Origin: Oxalobacter formigenes
Lineage (GTDB): Bacteria; Pseudomonadota; Gammaproteobacteria; Burkholderiales; Burkholderiaceae_D
Assembly (NCBI RefSeq): GCF_002127965.1
Contig: NZ_CP018787.1
Coordinates: 310,001-374,000 of the forward strand
Reading direction: 5' to 3'
DNA length: 64,000 bases
The notes under the pieces were generated by a model. It did no database searches and was not told the DNA's origin. It worked only from the letters and a program-made list of their open reading frames with translations. Below, piece after piece: positions 9,093 through 19,325 of this stretch. Position 1 is the stretch's first letter; the number at the start of each line of letters is the position of its first letter. A program made the translations under genes and the position numbers.

Positions 9093-9147
9093 ATTAATCA
9101 CAATCATAAACATTCATTTGATATGAATGTTTATGATTGTGATTAAT
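9093..9147. promoter_or_regulatory. 24-bp perfect inverted repeat with NsrR-like core upstream of hcp
   Basis: The arms 9093-9116 and 9124-9147 are exact complements, separated by 7 bases. The inner 23 bases (9109-9131) resemble the NsrR consensus of two 11-base halves: the left half AACATTCATTT agrees with AAGATGCATTT at 9 of 11 positions. This sits 20 bases before the hcp start, where a repressor would block transcription. The outer arms are longer than NsrR needs, so a second factor or a cruciform is possible. The rest of the gap to 9470 shows no gene. Confidence 0.7.
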
Positions 9148-9470
9148 CTCCAGTTTGTTGTCAAGCAGTACCCGAGCGAATTTTTAAAAGATCAGCTTGA
9201 GCCGGATAAAGGGCACTTTGGCAGGATTGTCGGGATATTCAGGAAGAGTTCTCCGGTAAAAACAGATTCTCGAAAAATCTTTTGCCGGGAAAGATGCATG
9301 AAATTATTTTTGCGTTTATGGCGATTATTTTTGAAAACAGATGCCCGAATCTCCTGTTTGCCATTTGGTTGCCGCATTTCAAAGTATAATTTGTACTTTG
9401 GCCGTTCTATTTCCTCTTTATTGTCAGAAGTAGTTGCTGCCGATCTTAACTATCAATTATCGAGTTTCGT

Positions 9471-9968
9471 ATGGCGAAAGAGTCACAAGAAAAAGTATGC
9501 CTTGATTGTGGAGATGCCTTTACTGGGAATCCGCGAGCACGGTATTGTCCAAGATGTCGCGAACTGAGAAAGGCGGGAACGACTTTTCATGAGGCGAAGA
9601 CTACAAGACCTGGCCCATTCAAGCGTCTGGGCGCCAAAATCGAACCGATTAAAAAATATCTCTCGTTCTGGCGTCTTGTCACGATTAATATCATTCTTCT
9701 GGTAGTCGGTTTCATATGCGTATGGTATTTGAAAAACGAGCCTTACAGTTATGAAACACAGCAAAGGCTGGAAGCATTTGCACCATCCAATCTGGCCTTG
9801 ACGGTTATGTTGGTTTGGGGAACGCTGATGCGTGTCTTTTACTGGTGGAGAGAGAACAAGTCGGATAATTCGACTTTCTGGAAAGAAGGTTACTGGAAAC
9901 AACTGGCAGCGTGGCTTTTCGGCATTATTTTCACTGAATTCTGGGGTTTGTTCTTTTTATTGACCTGA
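9471..9968 (+). CDS. Zinc-ribbon membrane protein of unknown function
   Basis: The 165-residue product starts with a short zinc ribbon (C-x2-C near residues 9-12 and C-x2-C near 26-29). A basic linker follows, then three hydrophobic segments (about 66-86, 103-120 and 144-164). The N-terminus should be cytoplasmic with the ribbon facing the cytosol. I do not recognise the family. A TATAAT at 9385-9390 inside a small inverted repeat (CAAAGTA...TACTTTG, 9380-9400) may be the promoter. The gene stands alone: hcp is divergent on the left and a strong terminator follows. Confidence 0.6.
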   Translation: MAKESQEKVCLDCGDAFTGNPRARYCPRCRELRKAGTTFHEAKTTRPGPFKRLGAKIEPIKKYLSFWRLVTINIILLVVGFICVWYLKNEPYSYETQQRLEAFAPSNLALTVMLVWGTLMRVFYWWRENKSDNSTFWKEGYWKQLAAWLFGIIFTEFWGLFFLLT

Positions 9969-9983
9969 TCACGTATTCAACAA

Positions 9984-10016
9984 AAAAATGGCTGACAAAT
10001 ACTGTCAGCCATTTTT
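9984..10016 (+). terminator. Intrinsic terminator
   Basis: A 14-bp stem (9984-9997 with 10003-10016) with a 5-base loop, rich in A on the left and T on the right, follows the zinc-ribbon gene and separates it from the ptx operon. Confidence 0.85.
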
Positions 10017-10026
10017 TTATTCTTTT

Positions 10027-10059
10027 CGTCACGGAAACGTCATACAGTTTTTCTAACAT
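10027..10059 (+). promoter_or_regulatory. Candidate Pho box and -10 element of the ptx operon
   Basis: Two direct CGTCA repeats (10027-10031, 10038-10042) are spaced by 11 bp, as in PhoB-binding Pho boxes (CTGTCAT repeats). A TAACAT -10-like hexamer follows at 10054-10059, the usual distance for PhoB-activated promoters, which lack a -35 element. An 8-bp inverted repeat (10074-10081 with 10087-10094) then lies in the leader before the ribosome site. Phosphate-starvation control is inferred. Confidence 0.4.
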
Positions 10060-10115
10060 GGTTTTATCGACTGGATTCGCTTATATAGCGAATCGGAAAA
10101 AGGAGAGGTCAAACC

Positions 10116-10907
10116 ATGATTCAATTGGAAAATATTTCAGTCAAGTATGGAAAAACAGTTGCGCTGCATCCGGTTTCACTTGATATCAAGGATAGCCAGT
10201 TCACTGTTTTACTGGGCTCGTCCGGTGCAGGAAAATCCACTTTTTTAAGATGCCTTAATCTGATGAATCCGCTTGAAAGCGGAAATATCCGTGTAAGTGG
10301 ATTCGAGGGAAGCTGGGAGAAAAGAGCCTTGCAAATACTTCGGCGTGAAACGGGCATGATTTTTCAGCAGCATCAGCTTATTGAGCGGCAAACAGCACTT
10401 CAGAATGTCTTGATGGGTAGGCTCGGATATCACTCGTTTTTCCGGACGCTTTTTCCATTGTCCAAAGCTGAGCAGGAATTGGGGCTTCAATGTCTGAAGC
10501 GGGTTGGTCTGCTCGACAAGGCTTTGTGCCGGGTCGATGAATTAAGCGGTGGACAGCAACAACGTGTCGGGATTGCCCGGGTATTGGCACAGAAGCCCAA
10601 AACGATTCTGGCGGATGAACCAGTAGCCAGCCTTGATCCGGCAACGGCAGACAAAGTCCTGAATCTGATTCATACCATTTGCAAGGAAGATGGCATTTCT
10701 GCCGTCGTCAGTCTTCATCAGGTCGATTTGGCCAAGAAATATGGTGATCGCATTATCGGTCTTGCTGCTGGGCGCGTTGTTTTCGATGGCCAACCGGATG
10801 AGTTGAGCGAAAGACAGGTCGAGGCGCTCTATCAGAACCGTCTTGTTGATTCCGAATTTGCAAGGTCTGGTCAATTAATGAATATTCCCGTTCCATTTGT
10901 CAGTTAA
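10116..10907 (+). CDS. ptxA: Phosphite/phosphonate ABC transporter ATPase
   Basis: The 263-residue protein is a complete ABC ATPase of the PhnC family: Walker [10 protein letters not shown] near residue 35, signature [17 protein letters not shown] near 146, Walker [12 protein letters not shown] near 168 and the switch His in SLHQVD near 201. It powers import by the permease and binding protein encoded next. PhnC-type ATPases serve phosphonate, phosphite or phosphate importers. Since the fourth gene is a phosphite dehydrogenase, phosphite is the likely substrate and the ptxA name fits better than phnC. An AGGAGAGG ribosome site precedes the ATG. The operon has a candidate Pho box. Confidence 0.88.
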   Translation: MIQLENISVKYGKTVALHPVSLDIKDSQFTVLLGSSGAGKSTFLRCLNLMNPLESGNIRVSGFEGSWEKRALQILRRETGMIFQQHQLIERQTALQNVLMGRLGYHSFFRTLFPLSKAEQELGLQCLKRVGLLDKALCRVDELSGGQQQRVGIARVLAQKPKTILADEPVASLDPATADKVLNLIHTICKEDGISAVVSLHQVDLAKKYGDRIIGLAAGRVVFDGQPDELSERQVEALYQNRLVDSEFARSGQLMNIPVPFVS

Positions 10908-11774
<867 letters not shown>

Positions 11775-11786
11775 TCGGGTACCGTC

Positions 11787-12590
11787 ATGTCTTTATCTGC
11801 TGAATTTTCTCCCTTTTTACGTGCACGTCGGCTCGCATGGAACAAGGCCTTGGTAACGATTGTAATCCTTGCGGTCGTTGTTGCCGGATGCTGTTATTAC
11901 GCAGGATTGTTCGATGTGGAACGTTTGACCGAAGGGTTCCCGAGTCTGGTCAGCCTGATCGGGGAAATGTTCCCGCCGGATTTTGAACAATGGAAATCCT
12001 GGGTCAAACCGCTTGTCGATACACTGGCGATGAGTGTGGGCGGAACAGCCATTGCCGTCATCGTCTCCATTCCACTGGCTGTTCTGGCAGCAAGGAACAC
12101 CAGCCCGCACCCACTGGTTTTTTATGTTTTCAGAGGTTTGCTGAATGGCCTGCGTTCCATTCCCGAGCTGATTATGGGCATTGTATTTGTGGCAGCAGTC
12201 GGTTTCGGCGCATTGCCGGGGGTTCTTGCTCTGGCTTTCCATTCGATCGGCATGGTCGCCAAGTTTTTTGCCGAGTCCATTGAACATGTCGATCCTGCGC
12301 CGGTTGAAGCGGCGCGGGCCTCGGGCTGTAGTTCATTACAGGTTATTGTTCACGGAATTTTCCCGCAGGTTTTTTCGCAAATGGCCGATACCGCTATTTA
12401 TCGCTGGGAATATAACTTCCGCGCTTCAACCGTTATGGGAATGGTCGGTGCCGGTGGCATCGGATTTGAATTGATCGGTTCGTTACGGATCATGCAGTAT
12501 CAGGAAGTGTCTGCCATTCTGATCGTGATTCTGGCGATGGTGACGCTGGTCGATGCCTTCAGTTCGTATTTGCGTAAAAAAACACAATAG
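11787..12590 (+). CDS. ptxC: Phosphite/phosphonate ABC transporter permease
   Basis: This 267-residue inner-membrane protein has six or so hydrophobic segments and the PhnE-type cytoplasmic coupling loop, with [21 protein letters not shown] at about residues 173-193, just before a helix. It forms the channel of the importer with the ATPase and binding protein encoded upstream. It begins 12 bases after the binding-protein stop, and the dehydrogenase gene begins 13 bases after its stop, so all four genes look co-transcribed. The permease alone does not reveal the ligand. Confidence 0.87.
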   Translation: MSLSAEFSPFLRARRLAWNKALVTIVILAVVVAGCCYYAGLFDVERLTEGFPSLVSLIGEMFPPDFEQWKSWVKPLVDTLAMSVGGTAIAVIVSIPLAVLAARNTSPHPLVFYVFRGLLNGLRSIPELIMGIVFVAAVGFGALPGVLALAFHSIGMVAKFFAESIEHVDPAPVEAARASGCSSLQVIVHGIFPQVFSQMADTAIYRWEYNFRASTVMGMVGAGGIGFELIGSLRIMQYQEVSAILIVILAMVTLVDAFSSYLRKKTQ

Positions 12591-12603
12591 TATTGAGTTC
12601 GAA

Positions 12604-13599
12604 ATGAATAAACAGAAAGTCGTGCTGACCCATTGGGTTCATCCTGAGATTGTTGAAATGCTTCAGGAAAAAACGGATGTTGTCGCCAATTTATCCAGAA
12701 AAACCTTTACAAGGGATGAGCTGCTCGAACGAGCAGCTGCTGCGGATGCATTGATGGCGTTTATGCCGGATTGTATCGATGAGGATTTTCTAAAGGCTTG
12801 CCCGAAGCTGAAAGTGATCGGAGCTGCGTTGAAAGGCTACGACAATTTCGATGTGAAAGCCTGTACCGAACGTGGCGTATGGCTGACAATAGCGCCGGAT
12901 CTGTTGACGATCCCGACAGCTGAACTGACAGTAGGTCTTGTTCTGGCAATAACGCGCAATATGCTTGAAGGGGATCGCCATATCCGCAGTGGGCAGTTCA
13001 ATGGATGGCGGCCTGAACTTTATGGCTTGGGGCTTCACAAACGAACTGCGGGTATTATCGGAATGGGTTTTGTCGGGAAAGCCGTTGCCGAGCGGTTAAA
13101 AGGTTTCGGTATGGATATCCTTTATGCGGATCAATCCCCTTTATCGCAGGAAGAAGAGAGGGAACTGGGCCTGACCCGAACAGGTTTGCCGCAGCTGATG
13201 CACTCGAGCGACGTTGTCATTCCTTTATTGCCGCTGACTGAACAGACCTTTCATTTGTTCGATAAGGATATTCTGGGGCAAATGAAACAGGGCAGTTATC
13301 TGGTCAACGCCTGCAGGGGGTCGGTTGTTGACGAGAAAGCAGTTGTACATTCTCTTAAAACAGGCCAACTGGCAGGATATGCCGCCGATGTTTTTGAAAT
13401 GGAAGACTGGATACGCTCCGATCGTCCGAGGGAAATCCCACAAGAATTGCTGGATAATACGGCGCAAACTTTCTTTACTCCTCATCTCGGTTCCGCTGTT
13501 GATGAAATCAGGATCGAAATCGAACGATATTGTGCCACAAGCATTTTGCAGGCACTTGCCGGAGACATTCCGGATGGGCGGGTGAACGATATTCGTTGA
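12604..13599 (+). CDS. ptxD: NAD-dependent phosphite dehydrogenase
   Basis: From the ATG at 12604 the product has 331 residues, against 336 in the known Pseudomonas enzyme. A longer reading from 12553 would overlap the permease gene and is not favoured. Residues that characterise PtxD are all visible: K77 in [10 protein letters not shown], the NAD motif GMGFVG near 153, an acidic residue (D176) at the end of the second Rossmann strand favouring NAD, R238 in CRGSVVDE, E267 in VFEMEDW and H294 in FTPHLGSA. The FEMEDW-RPR stretch is a hallmark that separates PtxD from other D-2-hydroxyacid dehydrogenases. It oxidises phosphite to phosphate with NAD in the cytoplasm. Linkage to the importer supports the call. 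Confidence 0.88.
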   Translation: MNKQKVVLTHWVHPEIVEMLQEKTDVVANLSRKTFTRDELLERAAAADALMAFMPDCIDEDFLKACPKLKVIGAALKGYDNFDVKACTERGVWLTIAPDLLTIPTAELTVGLVLAITRNMLEGDRHIRSGQFNGWRPELYGLGLHKRTAGIIGMGFVGKAVAERLKGFGMDILYADQSPLSQEEERELGLTRTGLPQLMHSSDVVIPLLPLTEQTFHLFDKDILGQMKQGSYLVNACRGSVVDEKAVVHSLKTGQLAGYAADVFEMEDWIRSDRPREIPQELLDNTAQTFFTPHLGSAVDEIRIEIERYCATSILQALAGDIPDGRVNDIR

Positions 13600-13608
13600 A
13601 ACAGAAAT

Positions 13609-13638
13609 AAAAAAGGACAGCTTTGCTGTCCTTTTTTT
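13609..13638. terminator. Bidirectional intrinsic terminator
   Basis: A GGACAGC/GCTGTCC stem with a TTT loop is flanked by A and T runs. It ends the ptx operon and, read the other way, the YecA-family gene. Confidence 0.85.
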
Positions 13639-13640
13639 GA

Positions 13641-14303
13641 TTAATGCAGAGGAGAGGATTTCCTGTTTTTTTCGCGCTGTTCCTCAAAGTGGTCATAAAT
13701 TTTGGGAAGGTTCGAAACGATCGTTGTAACGATTTCTTCCCGCTCTTCTGCCGGGATTTGCTGGCATCCGGACACTTCGGGAATGTATTCGGAATACAGT
13801 TTCAGAATCGGGGTCAATAACCCTTCTTGTTTGCTTGTTTCGACCATTTCCTTCCAGGCATCCCGACGCAGATCCATACCCAGAATGAAGCCGTATGCCC
13901 ATTCATTGGCGCTGCATTTTCCATCAGGATCGGCATAAAGGAACGGGTAATATTCATTATTGCGTTTCAGAACAGATTCAATGTATTCCCAATGCTGTTT
14001 TAACGCCCCCATGATCTCATCAGCCTCTTCCTGATTTTTGAATTCCGGCATTTTGCCGCCGAAGATATATGGCAGATATTCTTCAGGAGAGACAGGGGAT
14101 GGGCTTGTGATCAACGCGCAGAGAAAACCATCCAGCACTTCCAGATGCATGGCATTTTGAGCGGCATGGGCATCAAGATAGCGTTCCAGTGCATCCATCT
14201 GTTTGTCTGTCAGTTTGGCAGACTGGTCGTTGAAATTCAAAAAATCGTCGAGATCGCTCAGGATCGACTCATTATCTTTTTCGTTTTGATTGTTTTCAGA
14301 CAT
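13641..14303 (-). CDS. YecA/YgfB (UPF0149) family protein
   Basis: The 220-residue protein matches the UPF0149 family: an acidic N-terminal lead, the LDGFLCALITSPSPVSPEEYLPYIFG segment (about residues 58-84) and the EWAYGFILGMDLRRDAW segment (about 133-149). There is no C-terminal SEC-C zinc motif, which some relatives have. Function in the family is not settled. The gene is single and convergent with ptxD. The 223 bases upstream to the OsmC gene show no further gene. Confidence 0.75.
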   Translation of the reverse strand: MSENNQNEKDNESILSDLDDFLNFNDQSAKLTDKQMDALERYLDAHAAQNAMHLEVLDGFLCALITSPSPVSPEEYLPYIFGGKMPEFKNQEEADEIMGALKQHWEYIESVLKRNNEYYPFLYADPDGKCSANEWAYGFILGMDLRRDAWKEMVETSKQEGLLTPILKLYSEYIPEVSGCQQIPAEEREEIVTTIVSNLPKIYDHFEEQREKNRKSSPLH

Positions 14304-14526
14304 AAGCAGGCCGTGGTGGTGGGATTAAAGGAAAAGAGTTCAGGAAATAGTATAACAATAGTTTTTGGACACTTGAACAATTCCACATGACGATTGTTAT
14401 CTGTTTTAATTAAATAGCCGTCCTCTGCTATAAATCAAAAAGATTTCGGTAGCTGCCCATATTATTTTCCTTAATGAAACGATTTTTCATTTGTATTACC
14501 TAAATTGAATATTACCGGGAGAAATT

Positions 14527-14952
14527 ATGAATCGCACAGGAACAGCCCGCTGGTATGGCGGTATCAAAGATGGCAAAGGCACACTCACGACGGAGAGCAA
14601 TACGCTGTCAAATACACCTTATTCCTTTTCGGCACGTTTTAAAGATGGAAGCGGAACCAATCCGGAAGAACTGATTGCAGCCGCTCATGCAGGATGTTTT
14701 ACCATGGATCTTTCCGGAAGGTTAGGTGCGGCCAATATGGTGGCAGATGAAATCGACACAACGGCAACGCTGACGATGGAAAAAACGGACAAGGGCTTTA
14801 CCATTACGAAAATCCATCTGGACGTTAAAGCGAAAATTCCTGGAGGGGATGTCTACGAATTCCAGACTGCTGTGGGAAGGGCAAAGGAAGGATGCCCGGT
14901 GTCAAGATTGCTGAATGCCGAGATAACGGTTGATGCACAGCTGGTCAGCTGA
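14527..14952 (+). CDS. osmC: OsmC-family peroxiredoxin
   Basis: The 141-residue protein has the OsmC/Ohr fold with two redox cysteines, one in AAAHAGCFTMDLS (near residue 58) and one in EGCPVSRLL (near 123). The second-motif sequence and the start MNRTGTARWYGGIKDGKG fit the OsmC branch rather than Ohr. It reduces organic and hydrogen peroxides through a Cys pair in the cytoplasm, useful to an anaerobe exposed to air. A GAGAAA ribosome site precedes the ATG. The gene is alone and ends in a strong terminator. Confidence 0.88.
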   Translation: MNRTGTARWYGGIKDGKGTLTTESNTLSNTPYSFSARFKDGSGTNPEELIAAAHAGCFTMDLSGRLGAANMVADEIDTTATLTMEKTDKGFTITKIHLDVKAKIPGGDVYEFQTAVGRAKEGCPVSRLLNAEITVDAQLVS

Positions 14953-14974
14953 ACAGGTCAGACTGAAAGCAAAT

Positions 14975-15005
14975 AAAAAGACGGCTGAAAAACAGCCGTC
15001 TTTTT
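14975..15005 (+). terminator. Intrinsic terminator after osmC
   Basis: A 13-bp stem (14975-14987 with 14993-15005) with an A5 loop and T-run. The A-rich left flank lets it also serve the minus-strand gene ending at 15013. Confidence 0.85.
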
Positions 15006-15012
15006 TGTCGTA

Positions 15013-15594
15013 TTATTGGCCCGGAACGATATATCGGGCTGGGGGTGGTGTCTGCGTATTGGGAGGTGGTCCATAATCCGGCTGTCGCTGGGGAGCATTC
15101 TGTGTATTTCCGCTTGAGTAATTCGTCGTAACGGGAATGCTGTTGCCCCTTGAATACATACATTGCTGGTAGGCATTGTCGTAGCGTAGCTGTGCCTGAT
15201 AACTGCTGGTCGTACCGGAACCGGCGCCCGTCAATCCCCCGAATACCAGACCCACTCCGGCTCCGACTGCCGCGCCATGACCACCGTCGATCAGTGCGCC
15301 TCCTGCAGCGCCCAGAGCCGTTCCTACCGCCGCGCTTTTGACACCGCTGTTGATGGCCGCGTCATTTGAATTGGTGCCTGTCTGGGATGCTGCGTATTGG
15401 CGGCACAATAAATCATCAGCACGGAACTGTTCGAAACTGACCCCTTTCCCCGGAAGTACCATAACGTTCGGGCCGGAAGGCATTGACGAACAGGCTGCCA
15501 GTGCAAGCGGGAGGAGAAACAGAAAATATCGGGATTGACGTGGCTTTTTCAACTCTCCCGGATTGCAGAGTTTGGATTTTGTCGGTGTCATCAT
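15013..15594 (-). CDS. Glycine-zipper lipoprotein
   Basis: The chosen start overlaps the stop of the upstream gene as ATGA, giving 193 residues and implying translational coupling. An upstream reading inside the previous gene is less likely. A basic N-terminus and hydrophobic stretch end in LALAAC, a lipobox. The middle is a glycine-zipper region with repeated AxxGxxxG patterns (two membrane-inserting hairpins), as in outer-membrane or surface proteins of the YMGG/OmpA-zipper type. The C-terminus is rich in Pro, Gln and Thr. It is probably anchored to the outer membrane. Exact role is unknown. Confidence 0.7.
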   Translation of the reverse strand: MMTPTKSKLCNPGELKKPRQSRYFLFLLPLALAACSSMPSGPNVMVLPGKGVSFEQFRADDLLCRQYAASQTGTNSNDAAINSGVKSAAVGTALGAAGGALIDGGHGAAVGAGVGLVFGGLTGAGSGTTSSYQAQLRYDNAYQQCMYSRGNSIPVTTNYSSGNTQNAPQRQPDYGPPPNTQTPPPARYIVPGQ

Positions 15595-15965
15595 TGGGTT
15601 CCTTCTGGGAATGGAATGACTCGTTGCCAATTGGCGTTGCATTTCAGGACATACGGATAATATCCCTTCGGGTCAGAACAGTAGTACCAGTAATGTTGGG
15701 TATTGTTTTCAGGCGCTTTTTCGATGTAAGTGGTGGGCGTCGACTGGATAACGACCGTTTGCGGATAAGGGTAATAGGGCGCATAAGGATAGTACGGATA
15801 ATAGGGAGCATATGCCGGAGAAGGCCAGATCGGGCCGCCGAACATGATTCCGATGGACGTCCTTGAACGTCCATGATAATGGCCGTGATACCTGTCTGCG
15901 AATGCGTTACTGGAAACGAGACTCCCGGAAAGAATAAAAACCAGAAAAAACAGGGTACGTTTCAT
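15591..15965 (-). CDS. Secreted Tyr/Pro-rich protein
   Basis: From the ATG at 15965, preceded by an AAAGG ribosome site, the product has 124 residues with a signal peptide (cleavage near NAFAD). A Tyr/Pro-rich low-complexity segment of repeated YYPYAP units follows, then a C-terminal domain with YYCSDPKGYYPYVLKCNANWQRV. That last domain, with two cysteines that probably pair, recurs in small exported proteobacterial proteins of unknown function. The gene is translationally coupled to the glycine-zipper lipoprotein downstream, so both may act at the outer membrane. A longer start at 16007 would put residues in front of the signal peptide and is disfavoured. Confidence 0.7.
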   Translation of the reverse strand: MKRTLFFLVFILSGSLVSSNAFADRYHGHYHGRSRTSIGIMFGGPIWPSPAYAPYYPYYPYAPYYPYPQTVVIQSTPTTYIEKAPENNTQHYWYYCSDPKGYYPYVLKCNANWQRVIPFPEGTQ

Positions 15966-16178
15966 CTTTGTGCCTTTGTACAAAAAAATAAAACGGTTGT
16001 TCGTCAATTTGAAACAGGACTAGAATTCACATCATTATCCATGTCTGGACCGAGTTTTTTTATAACTGAAAAACTTTGTAACAATAAGAGATGAATATTT
16101 GATCGCAAATCATGTTCTCAAGTTCCTTCCTCTTTTACAATTGATCTGTGCAATATCTTTTATTAAATTCATCCAACC

Positions 16179-17441
16179 ATGGATAACGCTCACTGGTTTG
16201 TCCTGACAGGTGGTCTTTTACTGTTTATCGGTGTCACCTCATCGGTACTGCGTCGCTTGCCTGTCACGACAGCCATTCTCTATCTGGCTATCGGTATTCT
16301 TGTCGGACCGACCGGCCTGAATCTGTTTCATTTCAATCCATTGAAACAATCCCAGTTTCTGGAGGCGCTGACGGAAGTGGCTGTGCTGATTTCCCTGTTT
16401 TCGGCGGGGGTCAAAATGCCTGTTCCGGTCAAAATCTGGCGATGGCGTGCACCGATTCTGCTGGCTTCCGGTTCCATGGTGGTAAGCGTCGGCCTGATGA
16501 CAGCGTTTGGCTGGTTTGTGCTTGGCTTGCCGATAGGCGCAGCCATTCTGCTTGCCGCGCTTCTCGCTCCGACCGATCCGGTTCTGGCGACAGATGTCCA
16601 GAGCCGTCATCCCGGAGATTCCGATAAATTGCGGTTTACCCTGACATGCGAAGCAGGCATGAATGACGGGAGTGCTTTTCCTTTTGTCGTATTGGGCATG
16701 GGTCTATTGGGTTTGCACAAAATAGGTTTTATGGGATGGAGATGGCTGTTTCTGGATGTTGTCTGGGCAACCGCAGCCGGTGTCGTCATCGGCTGGCTGG
16801 CAGGATATGGGCTGGGGCGTGTGATCAGCAAGGTTCATCAGAAATACCGGCATGGATTGCTGGATGATTTTCTGGGGCTTGGCCTGATCGGGGTGGTGTA
16901 TGGTGTTTCCGAGATGTGCAATGCATGGGGATTTCTGGCCGTTTTCTTTGCAGCGGTTGCCTTGCGACAGGCTGAATATCGTGCAGCTGTAGCATCCGGA
17001 GAGCGCATTGAAGTGAAAGACACGACATCAGCAGAGACGGAACCCGCTCCATTTGTCAGTTCCAGTTCGCTGGTCTTCAACGAATACCTTGAACGTCTTT
17101 CCGAGCTGGTTCTGATCTTGCTGGTGGGGGGAACACTTTTTGTCAATTCATGGAGCTGGCGTGCGGTAGGGCTGGCGCTCTTCCTTTTCTTTGTGGCCCG
17201 TCCGGTCAGTGTTTATATCGGATTGTTGCCGTTAAGAGGACTGAAACGGGTAAAGGGATTGTCCGCATGGTTCGGCGTTCGCGGAATCGGTTCGCTTTAT
17301 TATCTGATGTATGCAATCGACAAAGGGTTGTCGGAATCGCTGGCTCTGGAGCTTATTCATTTGACGCTGATCGTCATTACGCTATCCATTCTGTTTCATG
17401 GCGTCACCGTCAGGCCTTTACTACACCGTTTCTGGAAATAA
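16179..17441 (+). CDS. CPA1-family cation:proton antiporter (NhaP type)
   Basis: The 420-residue protein has about twelve hydrophobic segments and the CPA1 signatures APTDPVLATDV (near residue 129) and NDGSAFPFVVLG (near 162), where Asp residues form the ion-binding site. A hydrophilic cytoplasmic loop lies near 270-290. It exchanges Na+ or K+ for H+ across the inner membrane. Ion preference cannot be read from sequence. It stands alone between divergent and convergent neighbours. The match to NhaP-type exchangers is good at motif level. Confidence 0.85.
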   Translation: MDNAHWFVLTGGLLLFIGVTSSVLRRLPVTTAILYLAIGILVGPTGLNLFHFNPLKQSQFLEALTEVAVLISLFSAGVKMPVPVKIWRWRAPILLASGSMVVSVGLMTAFGWFVLGLPIGAAILLAALLAPTDPVLATDVQSRHPGDSDKLRFTLTCEAGMNDGSAFPFVVLGMGLLGLHKIGFMGWRWLFLDVVWATAAGVVIGWLAGYGLGRVISKVHQKYRHGLLDDFLGLGLIGVVYGVSEMCNAWGFLAVFFAAVALRQAEYRAAVASGERIEVKDTTSAETEPAPFVSSSSLVFNEYLERLSELVLILLVGGTLFVNSWSWRAVGLALFLFFVARPVSVYIGLLPLRGLKRVKGLSAWFGVRGIGSLYYLMYAIDKGLSESLALELIHLTLIVITLSILFHGVTVRPLLHRFWK

Positions 17442-17492
17442 ACCTGTAAAAGGTTTCATGGCCTGACTGCCATGAAACCGCATAAGACATAA

Positions 17493-17675
17493 TCAGTCAC
17501 TCCAGAGCTTGCCGCCGGTGGCCCAGTTTTCCTTCTTGACGTCCTGAATAATGATGTCGACCGCACCTTCACTGCATTGCAGGGTTTTGACAGTCGCTTC
17601 GGTAATGGCTTTGACGAGTTCACGCTTTTGTTCGACAGTACGGCCTTCGAAAATTTGAATGTTGATGGTTGGCAT
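17493..17675 (-). CDS. 4-oxalocrotonate tautomerase-family protein
   Basis: The start at 17675 (AAAGGAATG ribosome site) gives 60 residues beginning Met-Pro-Thr-Ile-Asn-Ile. After Met removal Pro-1 is the catalytic base of the tautomerase superfamily. A longer reading from 17705 would bury that Pro. The size and helix pattern match 4-OT subunits, which form hexamers. The typical Arg-11 equivalent is present (GRT, near residue 11). The substrate is unknown; small 4-OT proteins often isomerise enol acids. Convergent with the antiporter gene. Confidence 0.8.
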   Translation of the reverse strand: MPTINIQIFEGRTVEQKRELVKAITEATVKTLQCSEGAVDIIIQDVKKENWATGGKLWSD

Positions 17676-17863
17676 ATCATTCCTTTTCAATAATAAATCA
17701 TACAAAATTGACCGGACAGATTATACGATGAGCGTCCTGAAATGAGTGAGCACTTGCAAAACGAAGCTTTACAGGCAAAGATGATTGAAGATCATTGCCT
17801 TGCTGAAACCGGGGGCATCTTGTAAAATTCTTCTCTATTTTTGTTGCGCTTTATCTTTCGGCT

Positions 17864-17953
17864 CTTTTCAGTTTTTTCAAGTGAAAAGGCTCATTGTGTG
17901 AACCTTTTCAGGCCGTTTATCAGATTCCATCTTTTCCTTTTAATGTGGAAAAG
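17864..17953 (+). promoter_or_regulatory. glyA leader with overlapping hairpins
   Basis: TGAAAAGG at 17882-17889 can pair with CTTTTCA upstream (17864-17870) or with CCTTTTCA downstream (17903-17910). A third CTTTTCC/GGAAAAG pair sits at 17931-17937 and 17947-17953. These are mutually exclusive stems in the 5' leader of glyA. It does not match the glycine riboswitch. A regulatory role is inferred. Confidence 0.35.
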
Positions 17954-17979
17954 GTCACTTTCAATCATTGGAGTAGGAC

Positions 17980-19227
17980 ATGTTTGCTAAAGATTATTCC
18001 CTCGCTCAGGTGGATTCCGAGTTGTGGGACGCTATTTTGCGTGAGAATACCCGTCAGGAAGAACATATTGAACTGATCGCTTCCGAAAACTATTGCTCAC
18101 CTGCCGTCATGCAGGCTCAGGGTTCTCAGCTGACCAATAAATATGCGGAAGGTTATCCCGGCAAACGTTATTACGGTGGTTGTGAGTACGTCGACATTGC
18201 CGAACAACTGGCTCTGGATCGTGTAAAAAAACTGTTCGGTGCCGAAGCGGCCAACGTTCAGCCCAATTCCGGTTCGCAGGCCAATCAGGCTATTTTCCTG
18301 GCAATGTTGAATCCCGGTGATACCATCATGGGGATGTCCCTTGCCGAAGGTGGTCATCTGACCCACGGTATGGCCCTGAACATGTCCGGCAAATGGTTCA
18401 ACGTCGTTTCCTATGGTCTGAATGAAAAGGAAGAGATTGATTACGACAGGATGGAACAGCTGGCTCACGAACACAAGCCGAAGCTGATCATTGCCGGTGC
18501 ATCCGCTTATTCCCTGCGTATTGATTTCGAACGCTTTGCCAAAGTCGCCAGGGATGTCGGCGCTTTCTTCATGGTCGATATGGCACACTATGCCGGTCTG
18601 ATCGCGGCAGGAGTGTATCCAAGCCCGGTTCCTTACGCTGACTTTGTGACGTCCACCACTCACAAATCCCTGCGTGGCCCACGTGGCGGTTTCATTCTGA
18701 TGAAACCGGAATTCGAACGCAAGATCAATTCCGCTGTTTTCCCTGGCTTGCAGGGCGGTCCATTGATGCACGTCATCGCTGGCAAGGCAGTGGCTTTCAA
18801 GGAAGCCTTGCAGCCTGAATTCAAAACGTATCAGGAACAGGTTCTCAAAAATGCAAGCGTACTGGCCAAAACGTTGGTTGACCGTGGTTTCCGCATTATT
18901 TCCGGACGTACCGAATCCCACGTCATGCTGGTCGATCTGCAAAGCAAGAATATCACTGGCCGTCAGGCAGAAACGATTTTGAACAGCGGTCATATCACCT
19001 GTAACAAGAATGCGATTCCAAACGATCCGCAAACGCCATTTGTCACTTCCGGCGTCCGTCTGGGCAGCCCTGCCATGACGACTCGCGGGTTCAAGGAAAC
19101 CGAATCGGCAATCGTCGGTAACCTGCTGGCTGATGTGATCGAAAATCCAAACGATCAGGCTACAATTGAACGGGTACGCGCCGAAGTCAAGAAACTGACG
19201 ACGGCTTTCCCGGTTTATCAGCACTGA
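17980..19227 (+). CDS. glyA: Serine hydroxymethyltransferase
   Basis: The 415-residue protein is full length and shows the family hallmarks: [21 protein letters not shown] near residue 28, the PLP-lysine segment in [14 protein letters not shown] (near 226-239) and [13 protein letters not shown]. It interconverts serine and glycine while moving a one-carbon unit on tetrahydrofolate. It is a PLP dimer/tetramer in the cytoplasm. A GGAGTAGG ribosome site precedes the ATG. The gene has its own leader with possible alternative hairpins and ends in a terminator before ribD. In this organism it would join glycine from glyoxylate to one-carbon metabolism. Confidence 0.97.
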   Translation: MFAKDYSLAQVDSELWDAILRENTRQEEHIELIASENYCSPAVMQAQGSQLTNKYAEGYPGKRYYGGCEYVDIAEQLALDRVKKLFGAEAANVQPNSGSQANQAIFLAMLNPGDTIMGMSLAEGGHLTHGMALNMSGKWFNVVSYGLNEKEEIDYDRMEQLAHEHKPKLIIAGASAYSLRIDFERFAKVARDVGAFFMVDMAHYAGLIAAGVYPSPVPYADFVTSTTHKSLRGPRGGFILMKPEFERKINSAVFPGLQGGPLMHVIAGKAVAFKEALQPEFKTYQEQVLKNASVLAKTLVDRGFRIISGRTESHVMLVDLQSKNITGRQAETILNSGHITCNKNAIPNDPQTPFVTSGVRLGSPAMTTRGFKETESAIVGNLLADVIENPNDQATIERVRAEVKKLTTAFPVYQH

Positions 19228-19241
19228 TCCGGTTTTTTCTC

Positions 19242-19271
19242 AAAAAGCCACCTGAATACAGGTGGCTTTTT
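19242..19271 (+). terminator. Intrinsic terminator after glyA
   Basis: A 13-bp stem (19242-19254 with 19259-19271) with a 4-base loop and T-run. Confidence 0.9.
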
Positions 19272-19325
19272 TTATAGGGTAAAATTCCGGTTTGTCTTCG
19301 ATACATTTTTTTCTTCAAAGCGAAT

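Noticed and set aside
12553-12603. N-terminal extension of PtxD
   Set aside because: Overlaps the permease gene and adds residues not present in known PtxD; ATG at 12604 gives family length.
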